A stretch of DNA of 64,000 nucleotides, taken from Leisingera daeponensis. GTDB taxonomy: Bacteria; Pseudomonadota; Alphaproteobacteria; Rhodobacterales; Rhodobacteraceae. The stretch spans positions 62,001-126,000 of the forward strand of contig NZ_JAHVJA010000010.1 of assembly GCF_019801465.1 (NCBI RefSeq), given 5' to 3'. The notes under the pieces were generated by a model that made no database searches, was not told where the DNA came from, and was given only the letters and a program-made list of their open reading frames with translations. Both the position numbers and the translations under genes were made by a program. Shown here piece after piece: positions 1 through 8,629 of the stretch (position 1 is the stretch's first letter; the number at the start of each line of letters is the position of its first letter).

Positions 1-1
1 G

Positions 2-334
2 GCCGCCCAGGCCGGCAATGAGCGGCTGCTGACCACGCCGCTGCCCTTCGTCTATTCGCTGCTGGTCTGGCGCACCACGTATCTCTACTGCCTGCTCTTG
101 CCCTTTGCCCTCCTGGACAGCGCCGGCTGGTTCGAGCCGCTGGTGGCGGCGGTGGTGGCCTATGTGTTCTTCGGCCTGGCTGAGGTGACGCACGAACTGG
201 AGCACCCGTTCCGCAAACAGGCCAATTCGGTGCCGCTCAGCGCCATGTGCCGGGTGATGGAAATCTCGGTCTGCAACGCTCTGGGGCGCGATGTGCCGCC
301 GAAACTGGAACCGGTGAACTACGTTCTGGACTAG
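2..334 (+). CDS. Bestrophin family protein, C-terminal part (5' end outside window)
   Basis: The frame is open from the window edge, so only the last 110 residues are visible. They hold two hydrophobic stretches (around the PFVYSLLVWRT and VAAVVAYVFFGLAE segments) and end with the pattern seen at the end of bacterial bestrophins: a helix running into GLAEVTHELEHPF, then an acidic/proline tail. Bacterial bestrophins are pentameric inner-membrane anion or cation channels. The assignment rests on the EHPF region and its placement after the last membrane helix; the pore-lining N-terminal half cannot be checked. The gene is followed by two intergenic repeats and converges on folC. Confidence 0.72.
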   Translation, partial: AAQAGNERLLTTPLPFVYSLLVWRTTYLYCLLLPFALLDSAGWFEPLVAAVVAYVFFGLAEVTHELEHPFRKQANSVPLSAMCRVMEISVCNALGRDVPPKLEPVNYVLD

Positions 335-350
335 CGGCTGGCAGCAGGAA

Positions 351-410
351 GGGGGCGCTGCCCCCTCGGCCTCGCGGCCTCCCCCCCGGAGTATTTCCGG
401 AAAGATGAAA
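351..410 (-). repeat. Intergenic repeat, family B, copy 1
   Basis: Read on the minus strand, this starts TTTCATCTTTCCGGAAATAC, continues through a G-rich and GC-palindromic stretch, and ends in GGGGGCAGCGCCCCC, which is itself a hairpin. Related copies lie at 53480-53530 and 13251-13283. It sits between two converging genes and could act as a bidirectional terminator. The similarity between copies is seen directly; the function is inferred. Confidence 0.6.
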
Positions 411-417
411 AGCGGCC

Positions 418-493
418 GCGCCGCGCCAGCGGCGCCTGGCCCAACGGGGTGAGACCGGCAGGTCGAAACCGGGCGGGAGAACCTCCCCCGCCC
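418..493 (+). repeat. Modular intergenic repeat, family A, copy 1
   Basis: Modules in order are a hairpin GCGCCGCGCCAGCGGCGC, the box GGCCCAAC, a variable stretch containing GAGACCGGCAGGTCGAA, and a closing box GGCGGGAG followed by a C-rich run that can pair with it. The same order recurs at six other places in the window. This copy fills the gap between the converging bestrophin and folC genes. Confidence 0.65.
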
Positions 494-505
494 ATGCTGC
501 AGGGT

Positions 506-1774
506 TCAGCCGTTTTCGCGCAGGATATGGCCCGCCAGATAGAGCGAACCGCAGATCAGCACCCGCGCCTGCGGGTCTTTCGCAGCAATCGCCTTCAGCG
601 CCGCAAGGGTGCTGTCCGCCGTGCCGGCCTCGATGCCGACCGACTTGGCCGCGGCCTCGGTCTCTTCAGCGCTGAGCGTGTTGATCTCATCCGGGATCGA
701 GATCGCGGTCAGGCTGGCCACATGCGGCGCCAGCGGCGCCATGTAGCCGCTCACGTCCTTGGTGTTCAGCATGCCGCAGATCAGATGCGTCGGGCGCTCC
801 GGCAGCTTGGCCAGCACATCCGCCAGCGCCACCCCGGCCGCGGCGTTGTGGCCGCCGTCCAGCCACAGCTCTGCCTCCGGCGCGGCCTCGATCAGCGGGC
901 CGGTTTTCAGCTTCTGCATCCGGGCAGGCCATTCGGCGTTCAGCATGGCGGCCTCGCAGGCGGCCTCGTCGGCGCCCAGGTGGCGCAGCGCCGCCAGCGC
1001 CGCGCCGGCGTTCTGGATCTGATGCGCGCCCAGCAGGGCAGGCAGCGGCAGGTCCAAGAGGCCGTTCTCGTCCTGGAACACCAGGCGGCCGCGTTCCTCA
1101 TAGACGTGCCAGTGCTGGCCATGGGCAATCAGCGGCGCGCCAAGGCGGGCAGCGGTGGCTTCGATCACCTCCATCGCCTCCTCGGGCTGCGGGCCGACCA
1201 CCACCGGCACCCCGCGCTTGATGATGCCTGCCTTCTCCGCGGCGATCTTGGCCAGCGTGTTGCCCAGGAACTGCTCGTGGTCGATGGAGATCGGGGTGAT
1301 CACCGACACCTCGGGCGTGATCACGTTGGTGGCGTCCAGACGCCCGCCCAGACCGACCTCCAGCAGGGTGTAATCCGCGGGCGTGCGCGAAAACGCCAGG
1401 AGACCCGCCACCGTGGTGATCTCGAAATAGGTGATGTTCTCGCCGCCGTTCCTGGCATAGCACTCGTCCAGCACCTCAGTCAGATGCGGCTCGGAGATCA
1501 GCTCGCCCGCCAGCCGGATCCGCTCGTGAAAGCGCGCCAGATGCGGCGAGGTGTAGGCGTGAACGCTCTTGCCCATGCCCTCAAGACCCGCCCGGATCAT
1601 CGCCTGGGTCGAGCCCTTGCCGTTGGTGCCTGCCAGATGGATCACCGGCGGCAGCTTGTCCTGCGGGTTGTCCAGTGCGGCCAGCAGCCGCCAGACCCGG
1701 TCCAGCGTCAGGTCGATGATCTTGGGGTGCAGCGCCATCATGCGGGCGAGGATCGCGTCGGAGGTCTGGGTCAT
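506..1774 (-). CDS. folC: Bifunctional folylpolyglutamate synthase/dihydrofolate synthase FolC
   Basis: A cytosolic Mur-ligase-fold enzyme that adds glutamate to dihydropteroate and to reduced folates, with ATP. At 422 residues it has normal family length. The ATP-binding loop GTNGKGST is at about residues 49-56, and the usual central ligase motifs (ITPISIDHEQFLG, EKAGIIKRGVPVV) and C-terminal DGGHN motif are present. I chose the start at MTQTSDA; the open frame extends 33 codons further upstream but that stretch is low-complexity and crosses the hairpin between folC and accD. It is last in a leftward group after the CPBP protease and accD; accD-folC is a common bacterial gene pair. Confidence 0.95.
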   Translation of the reverse strand: MTQTSDAILARMMALHPKIIDLTLDRVWRLLAALDNPQDKLPPVIHLAGTNGKGSTQAMIRAGLEGMGKSVHAYTSPHLARFHERIRLAGELISEPHLTEVLDECYARNGGENITYFEITTVAGLLAFSRTPADYTLLEVGLGGRLDATNVITPEVSVITPISIDHEQFLGNTLAKIAAEKAGIIKRGVPVVVGPQPEEAMEVIEATAARLGAPLIAHGQHWHVYEERGRLVFQDENGLLDLPLPALLGAHQIQNAGAALAALRHLGADEAACEAAMLNAEWPARMQKLKTGPLIEAAPEAELWLDGGHNAAAGVALADVLAKLPERPTHLICGMLNTKDVSGYMAPLAPHVASLTAISIPDEINTLSAEETEAAAKSVGIEAGTADSTLAALKAIAAKDPQARVLICGSLYLAGHILRENG

Positions 1775-1810
1775 CAGCCTGGTCCTGTCAGGTCGGAGTT
1801 TCTTGCGGGG

Positions 1811-1844
1811 CAAAGAACAGCGCCCGCCCTTGAGAGGACGGGCG
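1811..1844 (-). terminator. Hairpin between accD and folC
   Basis: On the minus strand GCGCCCGTCC and GGGCGGGCGC pair around a six-base loop (one G-U pair), followed by a short T-containing tail. It lies in the 110-base gap between accD and folC and could be a partial terminator that lowers folC expression relative to accD. The U-run is poor, so termination is uncertain. Confidence 0.45.
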
Positions 1845-1884
1845 CGGCCCGGCCGCGCGGCCGGGCGAGTCACTATAGGCCGGA

Positions 1885-2835
1885 TTACTCGGCCGCTTCT
1901 TCGCTGACTGCGCCATCCGCCGGCGCGTTTGCGGCCTTGGCGGCGTCTTGCTTCTCCGGCACCGGCAGGTCGCCCACCACCTGCGGCGGCAGGCCCATCA
2001 GCATCCGGATGATGGTGATCAGCTCTTCGCGCATCTCGGTGCGCGGGGTCACCCGGTCCAGCATGCCGTGGTCCAGCAGGTACTCGGCGCGCTGGAAACC
2101 CTCCGGCAGCTTCTCGCGGATGGTCTGCTCGATCACCCGCGGGCCGGCAAAGCAGATCAGCGCGTTCGGCTCGGCGATATGCACGTCGCCCAGCATCGCG
2201 TAGGAGGCGGTCACGCCGCCGGTGGTCGGATGGGTCAGCACCACGATATAAGGCAGGCCTGCCTCTTTCAGCATCTCCACCGCAACGGTGGTGCGCGGCA
2301 TCTGCATCAGCGACAGGATGCCTTCCTGCATCCGGGCGCCGCCGGCCGCCGAGAACAGCACCAGCGGGCGGCCCAGCTTCACGGCTTCCTCAGCCGCGGC
2401 GATGATCGCATTGCCGACATACATGCCCATCGAGCCGCCCATGTAGGAAAAGTCCTGCGCGGCGGCGATGATCGGGGTGCGGCCGATTTCGCCGGCAGCC
2501 ACCAGCATCGCCTCTTTCTCGCCGGTCTTCTTCTGCGCGGCCTTGATCCGCTCGGGGTATTTCTTCTGATCCTTGAACTTCAGCGGGTCGGCCAGCGGCT
2601 CCGGCACCGCGACCTCGGTGAACACGCCGCCGTCAAACAGCGCGGTGAAACGGTCGCGCGGCGAAATATGCATGTGATGGCCGCAGCTGGTGCAGACGTT
2701 CTGATTGTCGCTCAGCTCGCGGTGAAACAGCATCGTGCCGCATTCATCGCATTTCTGCCAAAGGTTCTCGGGCACTTCACGGCGCGAAAAGATCGAGTTG
2801 ATCTTGGGCCGGACGTAGTTGGTGATCCAGTTCAT
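1885..2835 (-). CDS. accD: Acetyl-CoA carboxylase carboxyltransferase subunit beta
   Basis: Together with AccA it transfers the carboxyl group from carboxybiotin to acetyl-CoA, giving malonyl-CoA for fatty acid synthesis. The N-terminal four-cysteine zinc ribbon is complete (Cys29, Cys32, Cys48, Cys51), followed by the crotonase-like carboxyltransferase core with the typical [12 protein letters not shown] and [12 protein letters not shown] motifs. The start [10 protein letters not shown] is the conserved family start; the 21 codons upstream in frame are non-conserved. The acidic, alanine-rich C-terminal tail after about residue 285 is variable in this family. It lies between the CPBP protease and folC on the same strand. 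Confidence 0.96.
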   Translation of the reverse strand: MNWITNYVRPKINSIFSRREVPENLWQKCDECGTMLFHRELSDNQNVCTSCGHHMHISPRDRFTALFDGGVFTEVAVPEPLADPLKFKDQKKYPERIKAAQKKTGEKEAMLVAAGEIGRTPIIAAAQDFSYMGGSMGMYVGNAIIAAAEEAVKLGRPLVLFSAAGGARMQEGILSLMQMPRTTVAVEMLKEAGLPYIVVLTHPTTGGVTASYAMLGDVHIAEPNALICFAGPRVIEQTIREKLPEGFQRAEYLLDHGMLDRVTPRTEMREELITIIRMLMGLPPQVVGDLPVPEKQDAAKAANAPADGAVSEEAAE

Positions 2836-2898
2836 ATAGCTTGCCTCTCCGGGGGCGCGGTTTGCCCCCCAGATAAGACGCCTTGGCCGCAATTGCAA

Positions 2899-3789
2899 TC
2901 AGCGGCGTATGGCAAGCCTTGCGCAAAGCCAGCTGACCAGCATCAGGGCGAAGTCGACCGCCATCCACGGCCGCAGCGCCTGCACGTCCGCCAGGTCGAA
3001 GGGGATCAGGTACAGCGCCAGCCCGTTCAGGCTGCTGGGCGAGCCGAACAGCAGCAGCGCGGTGACGTTGTTGAAGAAATGCACCGCCATCGCCGGCCCC
3101 AGTGTGCCGGCCCGCGCCGTCAGGTCGGCCATCAGCACCCCGAACAGCCCCGCCCAGGCGGTGATCACCAGCGCATTATCCCCGGCCTCGGCCGGCAGAT
3201 AGTGGCCGAACGCGAACAGCGCCGAGGGCACCAGCAGCCAGACCGCCGGATGCCGGAACCGCGCCGCCAGAGCCTGCTGGATGTAGCCGCGGAACAGGAT
3301 CTCCTCCGAACCGGTCTGCACCAGCACCGCAGCGATCGACACAGGCAGGATGCCGAGCCAGGTCCAGAACGGCAGGTTCTGTGTCATCGGCGGCCCCATG
3401 TCGTAGGGCGGCAGCGCCACCAGCAGCAGGCTGAGGCCCAAGAGATACAGACAGACCCGCCCGAACTGGTGCATGAGCGGGCGCAGATGGCCGGTCACGG
3501 TGGCGAAGCCGCGCTGATGGAACAGCCGCGCCGCCATCGCCACTCCCAGCGACAGAAAGGCGAAACTGCCCAGGAGCACCAGCATCGCGCCGGGCGTGCT
3601 GCCATCCGCCAGTCCCTGCAGCCAGTCGCCGGGAAACAGCCCTGCCAGGATCACCTGCAGCGCCGCCGTCATCGCAAGGCTGACCGATGCCACCAGCACC
3701 AGCCCCAGCATCAGCCGCCACAGCGCCGGCCGGAGACGGGCAAAGCGCACCAATGCCTCATGCGCCCTGTAGCTGTACCTGTCGTGCAT
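2899..3789 (-). CDS. CPBP family intramembrane glutamic endopeptidase
   Basis: A multi-pass membrane protein of 296 residues with the CAAX/ABI protease motifs in order: EEILFRGY (Glu162, Glu163, Arg167), FAFGH (His196) and HFFNN (His237, Asn241). These are the residues expected to form the catalytic site, so the protein is probably active. Substrates are unknown; bacterial members act in bacteriocin self-immunity, protein processing or stress responses. The start at MHDRYS has a good GGAGGAA ribosome site directly upstream. It is 63 bases upstream of accD on the same strand and may share its transcript. Confidence 0.9.
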   Translation of the reverse strand: MHDRYSYRAHEALVRFARLRPALWRLMLGLVLVASVSLAMTAALQVILAGLFPGDWLQGLADGSTPGAMLVLLGSFAFLSLGVAMAARLFHQRGFATVTGHLRPLMHQFGRVCLYLLGLSLLLVALPPYDMGPPMTQNLPFWTWLGILPVSIAAVLVQTGSEEILFRGYIQQALAARFRHPAVWLLVPSALFAFGHYLPAEAGDNALVITAWAGLFGVLMADLTARAGTLGPAMAVHFFNNVTALLLFGSPSSLNGLALYLIPFDLADVQALRPWMAVDFALMLVSWLCARLAIRR

Positions 3790-3944
3790 GTTTCCTCCGG
3801 GCCGCGCAGGCGGCAATCCGGCCCACGTTATGCATTGCTGCAACGCCAAGGCAAGCCGGGCACCCGCCCTGGCGGTTCAGGCTTGCCGCCCTGCCCCCCG
3901 CTCCGTAATGTTTCCCTTAAAAAACAAGACCGGCAGGAACAGCA

Positions 3945-4763
3945 GTGATCAGAACAAGCAACGGGAAATCCGTGCCTTTTCCCGCACCCGGCGGAAACGC
4001 GCCCATGCGGCGCGGCGCGGCGGCGGCAATTGTGCTGGCAGCGATGGCCTTGGCCGGATGCAGCCCGGCGCCCCGGAACATGCCCTTTTCCGCCCGCACC
4101 GCCGGGCAGGCGCCGCAGGCCGGCGTCGAGGTGATGTCCTTTGCCGGCGGCGATGTGCTGCTGGCCGCGCCCGGGGGCTACTGCTTTGACCGCCGCAGCA
4201 GCCAGCCCGACAGCAGCGGCGGCTTCGCCCTCCTGGCCCATTGCAGCCGCATGGGCCGCCAGAACTGGTTCGGCGCCCGCAAATCGGCGGTTCTCACCGC
4301 GTCTATCGGCCCCGCCAGGCCCGCAGCCGCCGCCCCGCGCGCCGCTGATATCGCCGCCATGTTTCCGGACGCCAGGGTGCTGGAAAGCAGCGAGGACCAG
4401 CTGCTGCCGCTGGTCAAGCTGGAGTTCCCCGGCGCCGTCGCCGACAGCGCCAGCCCGGTCCACTGGCGCGGCGCCTTTGTGCTGGACCGCCACCTGGTGG
4501 CCCTGGCGCTCTACGCCCCCGAGGACAGCCGCACCCTGGGCAGCCACGGCGCCGCCCTGCTGAACGAGATGACCCACCGCACGCTGGAGGCCTCCACCCT
4601 GCCGTCGCTGGAAACCGCGGCGGCGCTGCCGCCCGCAGCCGCCGCACCCGGCCTGCGGCCGCAGCCCCGCCCGGCATCCGGGCCGGCGCAAGCCGCCGGC
4701 ACCGGGGCGGACCCGCGCAAAAAACGCGGGCTCGGGCAGCGGATTGCCGGTTTATTTCAATAG
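3945..4763 (+). CDS. Putative lipoprotein of unknown function
   Basis: The protein has an N-terminal hydrophobic signal ending in a lipobox (MALAGC), so it is probably lipidated at Cys39 and held in the envelope. I recognise no enzyme domain. The middle (about residues 60-220) looks like a compact mixed fold, and the last 60 residues are Ala/Pro-rich and end in a basic stretch (DPRKKRGLGQR). The GTG start has an AGGAA site five bases upstream. An alternative ATG at 4005 (MRRGAAAA) would give a more standard signal peptide with a weaker ribosome site, so the start is undecided. It is followed 82 bases later by the DUF6478 gene. Confidence 0.7.
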   Translation: MIRTSNGKSVPFPAPGGNAPMRRGAAAAIVLAAMALAGCSPAPRNMPFSARTAGQAPQAGVEVMSFAGGDVLLAAPGGYCFDRRSSQPDSSGGFALLAHCSRMGRQNWFGARKSAVLTASIGPARPAAAAPRAADIAAMFPDARVLESSEDQLLPLVKLEFPGAVADSASPVHWRGAFVLDRHLVALALYAPEDSRTLGSHGAALLNEMTHRTLEASTLPSLETAAALPPAAAAPGLRPQPRPASGPAQAAGTGADPRKKRGLGQRIAGLFQ

Positions 4764-4845
4764 CCGCCCCCGGTTACACTGCGGCCGGCCCTGCACCGGG
4801 GCCGCACCGGCAAGCAAGACCGAACAACAGGCAAGAGAGAGCACG

Positions 4846-5607
4846 ATGGGCAGGATCATGGACCGGTTGCTTCACCTGCGCAGCCTGCGCCGCTGGCGCG
4901 CCGCGGCAGAGGAATCCTCCCGCGCGCCGCTGTCGGAGCTGCGCCGCCAGCGCAACCAGGCCCGCCAGCTGCGCACCCATCTGGACCGGCTGATCCACAC
5001 CGCCGACGGCCGCCTGGCGCTGCCCCAGATCGGTTCCTCCTTCTTTCCGCGCCCGCATGGCACCGACTGGTCCTGGCGACCCGAAATGTGGCGCGGCCCC
5101 TTGCCGGAGCGCGGCATGGCCTCGGTGCCGCCCAAGGCCCGGCTGGGCAATGAGGTGCAGCTGTTCCACGACTGCGCCTTCTCCGAACTGACCCTGCGCC
5201 AGCTCAGGAACACCCGCGAGGAGGACCTCGCCCCCTTCGGCCTGCGCATGGATGTGTTCAAGTTCGACGGCTCCTTCCTGTCGCTGGTGATCGACCTGCC
5301 GCCGGCAGCCGCCGAAGGCATCACCCGCCAGCACCTGCTGCGCATCGACAGCATCATCGAATCCGAAAAACCGATTGAGATCTTCGCCCGCCTCAACATC
5401 CAGCACGGCCCCAACACCGAACAGCTGGTGCGCGAGCTGCCGCAGGAGGAGAAGAACATCGTGGTGGAATTCGACCTCGCCTATTCCAAGCTGAACGAAA
5501 AGCGGATCGAGAAGATCTGGCTCGACCTGATCTTCGAGGCGCCGGACCTGAACCAGGTCATCCTGCGCGACCTGACCTTCTCGCGCCACCGCCGCGCGGC
5601 GATCTGA
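4846..5607 (+). CDS. DUF6478 family protein
   Basis: A 254-residue soluble protein that resembles a Rhodobacterales family of unknown function (DUF6478 from memory). It begins with a basic helical segment (HLRSLRRWRAAAEE), continues with a coiled-coil-prone stretch rich in Arg and Leu, then an aromatic-rich region with a phenylalanine/proline core, and a C-terminal beta-rich half ending in basic residues. The start at MGRIMDRL has an AGAGAG site eight or so bases upstream and is more likely than the longer open frame. The next gene begins 27 bases after the stop, so the two are probably co-transcribed. Confidence 0.75.
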   Translation: MGRIMDRLLHLRSLRRWRAAAEESSRAPLSELRRQRNQARQLRTHLDRLIHTADGRLALPQIGSSFFPRPHGTDWSWRPEMWRGPLPERGMASVPPKARLGNEVQLFHDCAFSELTLRQLRNTREEDLAPFGLRMDVFKFDGSFLSLVIDLPPAAAEGITRQHLLRIDSIIESEKPIEIFARLNIQHGPNTEQLVRELPQEEKNIVVEFDLAYSKLNEKRIEKIWLDLIFEAPDLNQVILRDLTFSRHRRAAI

Positions 5608-5634
5608 GGAGCCCAGCCCGATGAGTAACCTGAC

Positions 5635-6012
5635 ATGAGCGACCTGACACTGACCAAAATCCGTTTCCGCAACGGCATCTGGGAAGGCAAGATCGGCAAT
5701 GCCCCGGCCAGCGGCGCGCGGCCCGATATCACCGTGATGTTCCAGGATCAGCCGGTCGAAAACGTGATCCTCAGCGAAGGCCAGGCAGACGGCGACTGGC
5801 TGGTCGCCATACCGGTCCCGGCGGAGGCACTGGCCGACGGGGTGCAGACCTTCGTGATCTTTGATGCCGCGGACAGCACCCGGCTGGGCGATTTCACTCT
5901 GATCGCGGGTGAGGCGGTGGCGGACGATCTGCGCGCCGAGGTCGAACTGCTGCGCGCCGAGCTCGACATGCTGAAGCGCGCCTTCCGCCGCCACTGCCTG
6001 GAAACCATGTAA
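5635..6012 (+). CDS. Conserved hypothetical protein, beta-rich with C-terminal coiled coil
   Basis: A 125-residue protein of no family I can name. The first 90 residues are beta-rich with repeated hydrophobic/acidic alternation (ITVMFQDQPVENVIL, WLVAIPVPAEAL). The last 30 residues (LRAEVELLRAELDMLKRAF) form a clear heptad-pattern helix, suggesting oligomerisation. It follows the DUF6478 gene after 27 bases and converges on the PEP mutase-family gene with only 8 bases between stops. No signal peptide or membrane segment is visible. Confidence 0.7.
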   Translation: MSDLTLTKIRFRNGIWEGKIGNAPASGARPDITVMFQDQPVENVILSEGQADGDWLVAIPVPAEALADGVQTFVIFDAADSTRLGDFTLIAGEAVADDLRAEVELLRAELDMLKRAFRRHCLETM

Positions 6013-6020
6013 GCGGCGGC

Positions 6021-6764
6021 TTACTCCAGCGCCTGGAAATGCTCGGCCAGCACCTGCATCAGCCTGTCATGCGGGATCGGGCCATAGCTGCAGCGCGCCA
6101 CCCCGGCCTGCCGGGCGGTCTCCAGCGTGATGCCGCGCATCATCGTGTTGACCGGCAGCGAACAGCCCTCGCAGACCCGCGCGATCAGATCTGGGTCCGT
6201 CAGGCCCGGCACAAAGAACCCGTTGCCGCCGGCCTCTGCATAGGCCGCCGCGCGCTCCAGCGCCTCCGGCAGCAAGGCGGCGTGTTTGGCAGCGTCCTTT
6301 TCCTTCAGAAACAGATCGGTGCGCGCGTTCACGAACAGATCCGCATGGGCCGCCCGCACCGCGGCCACCCGCCGGGCCTGCTCTTCGATGCTGTAGAACT
6401 CCGCGGTGCCGACCACCTGATCCTCGAAATTGAGGCCGACCGCGCCGGTCTCTGCCAGCCGCTTCGCATTGGCGGTCAGCTGGTCCGGCTCGCGGGCATA
6501 GCCGCCCTCGAAATCAATGGTGACAGGCAGCTCCGTGGCGGCCACGATGCGTTCCGCATTGCCCAGCACGAACTCCAGCGGCACTTGCTCGCCGTCCGGA
6601 AACCCCTGCGCCGCGGCCACCGGGAAGCTGCCGGTCGCCAGCGCCCTGGCCCCCGCCCCGGCAATCGCCCTGGCGCTGCCCGCGTCCCAGATGTTGTACA
6701 AAACCACCGGATTGCCCGGCTGGTGCAGCGCCGCAAATGCCTTGGCGCGGTCGGAATATGTCAT
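6021..6764 (-). CDS. Isocitrate lyase/PEP mutase family protein
   Basis: A 247-residue alpha/beta-barrel protein of the PEP mutase/isocitrate lyase superfamily, with metal-binding DFEGGYA (Asp84, Glu86), NFEDQ and NARTD motifs. The isocitrate lyase catalytic cysteine loop (KKCGH) is absent, so true isocitrate lyase activity is unlikely. Candidates are C-C lyases acting on small oxo-acids or carboxy-phosphonates, and the substrate cannot be read from sequence. Its ATG overlaps the stop of ada as ATGA, so it is translationally coupled to the DNA repair gene. Confidence 0.87.
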   Translation of the reverse strand: MTYSDRAKAFAALHQPGNPVVLYNIWDAGSARAIAGAGARALATGSFPVAAAQGFPDGEQVPLEFVLGNAERIVAATELPVTIDFEGGYAREPDQLTANAKRLAETGAVGLNFEDQVVGTAEFYSIEEQARRVAAVRAAHADLFVNARTDLFLKEKDAAKHAALLPEALERAAAYAEAGGNGFFVPGLTDPDLIARVCEGCSLPVNTMMRGITLETARQAGVARCSYGPIPHDRLMQVLAEHFQALE

Positions 6765-7825
6765 GCTGAAATCCTCTGTCTGTAGCCTGTTTCAATCTCA
6801 ATGAGCCGCTGCTTGCGCCAAAGGCCGCCGCCGTAGCCGGTCAGCGATCCGTCCGCCGCCAGCACCCGGTGGCAGGGCACCACCAGCGCCAGCTGGTTGG
6901 CGCCATTGGCCCGCGCCACCGCCCGCGTGGCCGTAGCCCGCCCCAGCTCCTGCGCCACCTGCGAATAGCTGCGGGTTTCGCCCGCCGGAATGGTCAGCAG
7001 ATAGCGCCAGACCTCGCGCTCGAACCCGGTGCCGTGCAGCGCCAGCGGGGTCCGGAAATCCGCGCCCTCCCCGGCAAAGAACCGGCGCAGCTCCCCGGCG
7101 ATCTGCTCCGTCGGCGCGGGGCGGCCGAAGCCCAGGCCGCCGGGCTGCGCTTTCTGAAGCTTGGCCACCTCCCGCGGCAGCGCCTTGCGGTCGGCAAACT
7201 CCAGCAGATGCAGCTGATGGGCGCAGCTGATCGCAATCATCGCACCCAAGGGCGTATCGATCCAATCCGCCAGCAGCAGCGCATCCTTGCGGAACGCGCC
7301 GGGTGCAATCCCCACCAGCTTGGCAAAGGCCGCACGGAAGGCGCTGGCGCTTTCGAACCCCGCATCGAGCTGCGCCGCAATCACCGGCTCGCCCGCCTTC
7401 AGTGCCGTGAACCCCTCGCGCAGGCGGCGCTGCCGCGCCATCTCCAGGAAGGTCATGCCGAAATGCCGCTTGAAGGCGCGCCGCACGGTGGAGGCATCCA
7501 GCCCCAGCCGCACCAGGTCGCCCTCGCCCCAGCGGTAAGCGGGCCGCGCCTCCAGCCGCGCCAGCAGGTCCTGCACCATCGGATCATCCCCGGCCGCCGC
7601 CGCCAGCGGCTTGCAGCGCTTGCAGGCGCGGAAGCCCGCCTCGATGCAGTCGCCCGGCGTGGCGTGGAACCGGCAGTTCTCGAACTTGGGTTTGCGCGCC
7701 GGGCAGGTCAGCCGGCAAAAGATGCCGGTGGAGGTCACGCCGACATAGGCGCGCCCCTCAAATGCGGCGTCGCGGTCCAGCAAAGCTTGGTAGAGCGTCC
7801 GGGAATCAGGCAGGTCAAACATCAT
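6761..7825 (-). CDS. ada: Ada: bifunctional methylated-DNA repair protein and AraC-type activator
   Basis: Three parts are visible in 354 residues: an N-terminal zinc domain with four cysteines (Cys37, Cys41, Cys68, Cys71) that accepts methyl groups from phosphotriesters, an AraC-like helix-turn-helix around residues 85-175, and a C-terminal O6-methylguanine methyltransferase with the PCHR active site (Cys318). Methylation at the N-terminal cysteine normally turns Ada into an activator of its own operon. The start at MMFDLPDS is chosen over a longer in-frame extension that lacks family similarity. It is coupled by ATGA to the PEP mutase-family gene downstream. Confidence 0.93.
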   Translation of the reverse strand: MMFDLPDSRTLYQALLDRDAAFEGRAYVGVTSTGIFCRLTCPARKPKFENCRFHATPGDCIEAGFRACKRCKPLAAAAGDDPMVQDLLARLEARPAYRWGEGDLVRLGLDASTVRRAFKRHFGMTFLEMARQRRLREGFTALKAGEPVIAAQLDAGFESASAFRAAFAKLVGIAPGAFRKDALLLADWIDTPLGAMIAISCAHQLHLLEFADRKALPREVAKLQKAQPGGLGFGRPAPTEQIAGELRRFFAGEGADFRTPLALHGTGFEREVWRYLLTIPAGETRSYSQVAQELGRATATRAVARANGANQLALVVPCHRVLAADGSLTGYGGGLWRKQRLIEIETGYRQRISA

Positions 7826-7930
7826 GCGGCGACCATAGCCCAGCCCGCCCCGCCAGTACGCCGGATATCGGGCGTTTATTGTCACGATGGCGCGAGATGC
7901 GCCGGGTCCGAGGTTCCCCGGCCAGCCGCC

Positions 7931-8629
7931 TCAGTTGATGTATTCAACTCCGCTGCAGGACTGCGGCCCCTGACCGCCTGCCTTGCGCGCCGCGATCCCG
8001 GCCAGCAGCGCCGCCTCGTTCTCGAAATGCAGGTCGAAGGTCACCAAGGGCGCGCCCCCGGCATCCAACGGCATTGCGGCCGACAGGTTGCGAACCACCG
8101 TATCCATCGCATGCTGCACCACCTCATCCCGGTACAGGATCATGTCGCGGCTGCAGCTGTCGGCTGCCCCGCGGCGAGCAGCCGCTGCAGCCCCCAGAAC
8201 CTTATCCTCGTCAAAATTGACGATCCGGCTGGCGACCTCGTTCTTCTCGCTGCCTTTGACAATGTATTCATGCAGCACCTTCAGCTCAGGGATGGTCCCG
8301 CTGACGGTATTGCCGCCCTCTTTCAGCTCTTCTCCGATGCCGCTGACGGTTTTCCAGTCGAACCCGGTGAAATCCACCCCGATGACCACCTTCTGCTGCC
8401 ATTGAGAAACGTAGACGGCGTTGTTTTCCTTTCCGAAAAAATTCCGTTCCTTGACCAGAACCAGCGCATTGGCGGAATAGGCTTCGGTTGTTTCCAGCGC
8501 ATTGATCAGCCGCGGCTCCGAGACCACCGGCGTCGTTTCGGTCACCCCCGGCTGTTTGCCCTGCAGAAAGAAGTACACACCCGCAGCCCCGGCGAAGAGG
8601 GAAATGATCATCAGCAGAATTTTGTCCAT
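7931..8629 (-). CDS. Membrane-anchored protein of unknown function
   Basis: A 232-residue protein with one N-terminal hydrophobic helix (MDKILLMIISLFAGAAGVYF) and a soluble domain expected in the periplasm. The pattern of a basic strand motif (KVVIGVDFTGFDW) followed by a proline-containing strand (GTIPELKVLHEYI) resembles DUF4230-type proteins, but only loosely. Two late cysteines could form a disulfide. The start at MDKILL has an AGAAA-type site; the longer frame upstream is poor. Base composition is less GC-rich than in its neighbours and about 450 bases upstream appear empty, so this may be an acquired or fast-evolving locus. Confidence 0.7.
   Translation of the reverse strand: MDKILLMIISLFAGAAGVYFFLQGKQPGVTETTPVVSEPRLINALETTEAYSANALVLVKERNFFGKENNAVYVSQWQQKVVIGVDFTGFDWKTVSGIGEELKEGGNTVSGTIPELKVLHEYIVKGSEKNEVASRIVNFDEDKVLGAAAAARRGAADSCSRDMILYRDEVVQHAMDTVVRNLSAAMPLDAGGAPLVTFDLHFENEAALLAGIAARKAGGQGPQSCSGVEYIN

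Noticed and set aside
1948-3948. A 666-codon plus-strand frame across accD and the CPBP protease
   Set aside because: It crosses two genes with certain assignments and their intergenic gap, with no ribosome site or domain.
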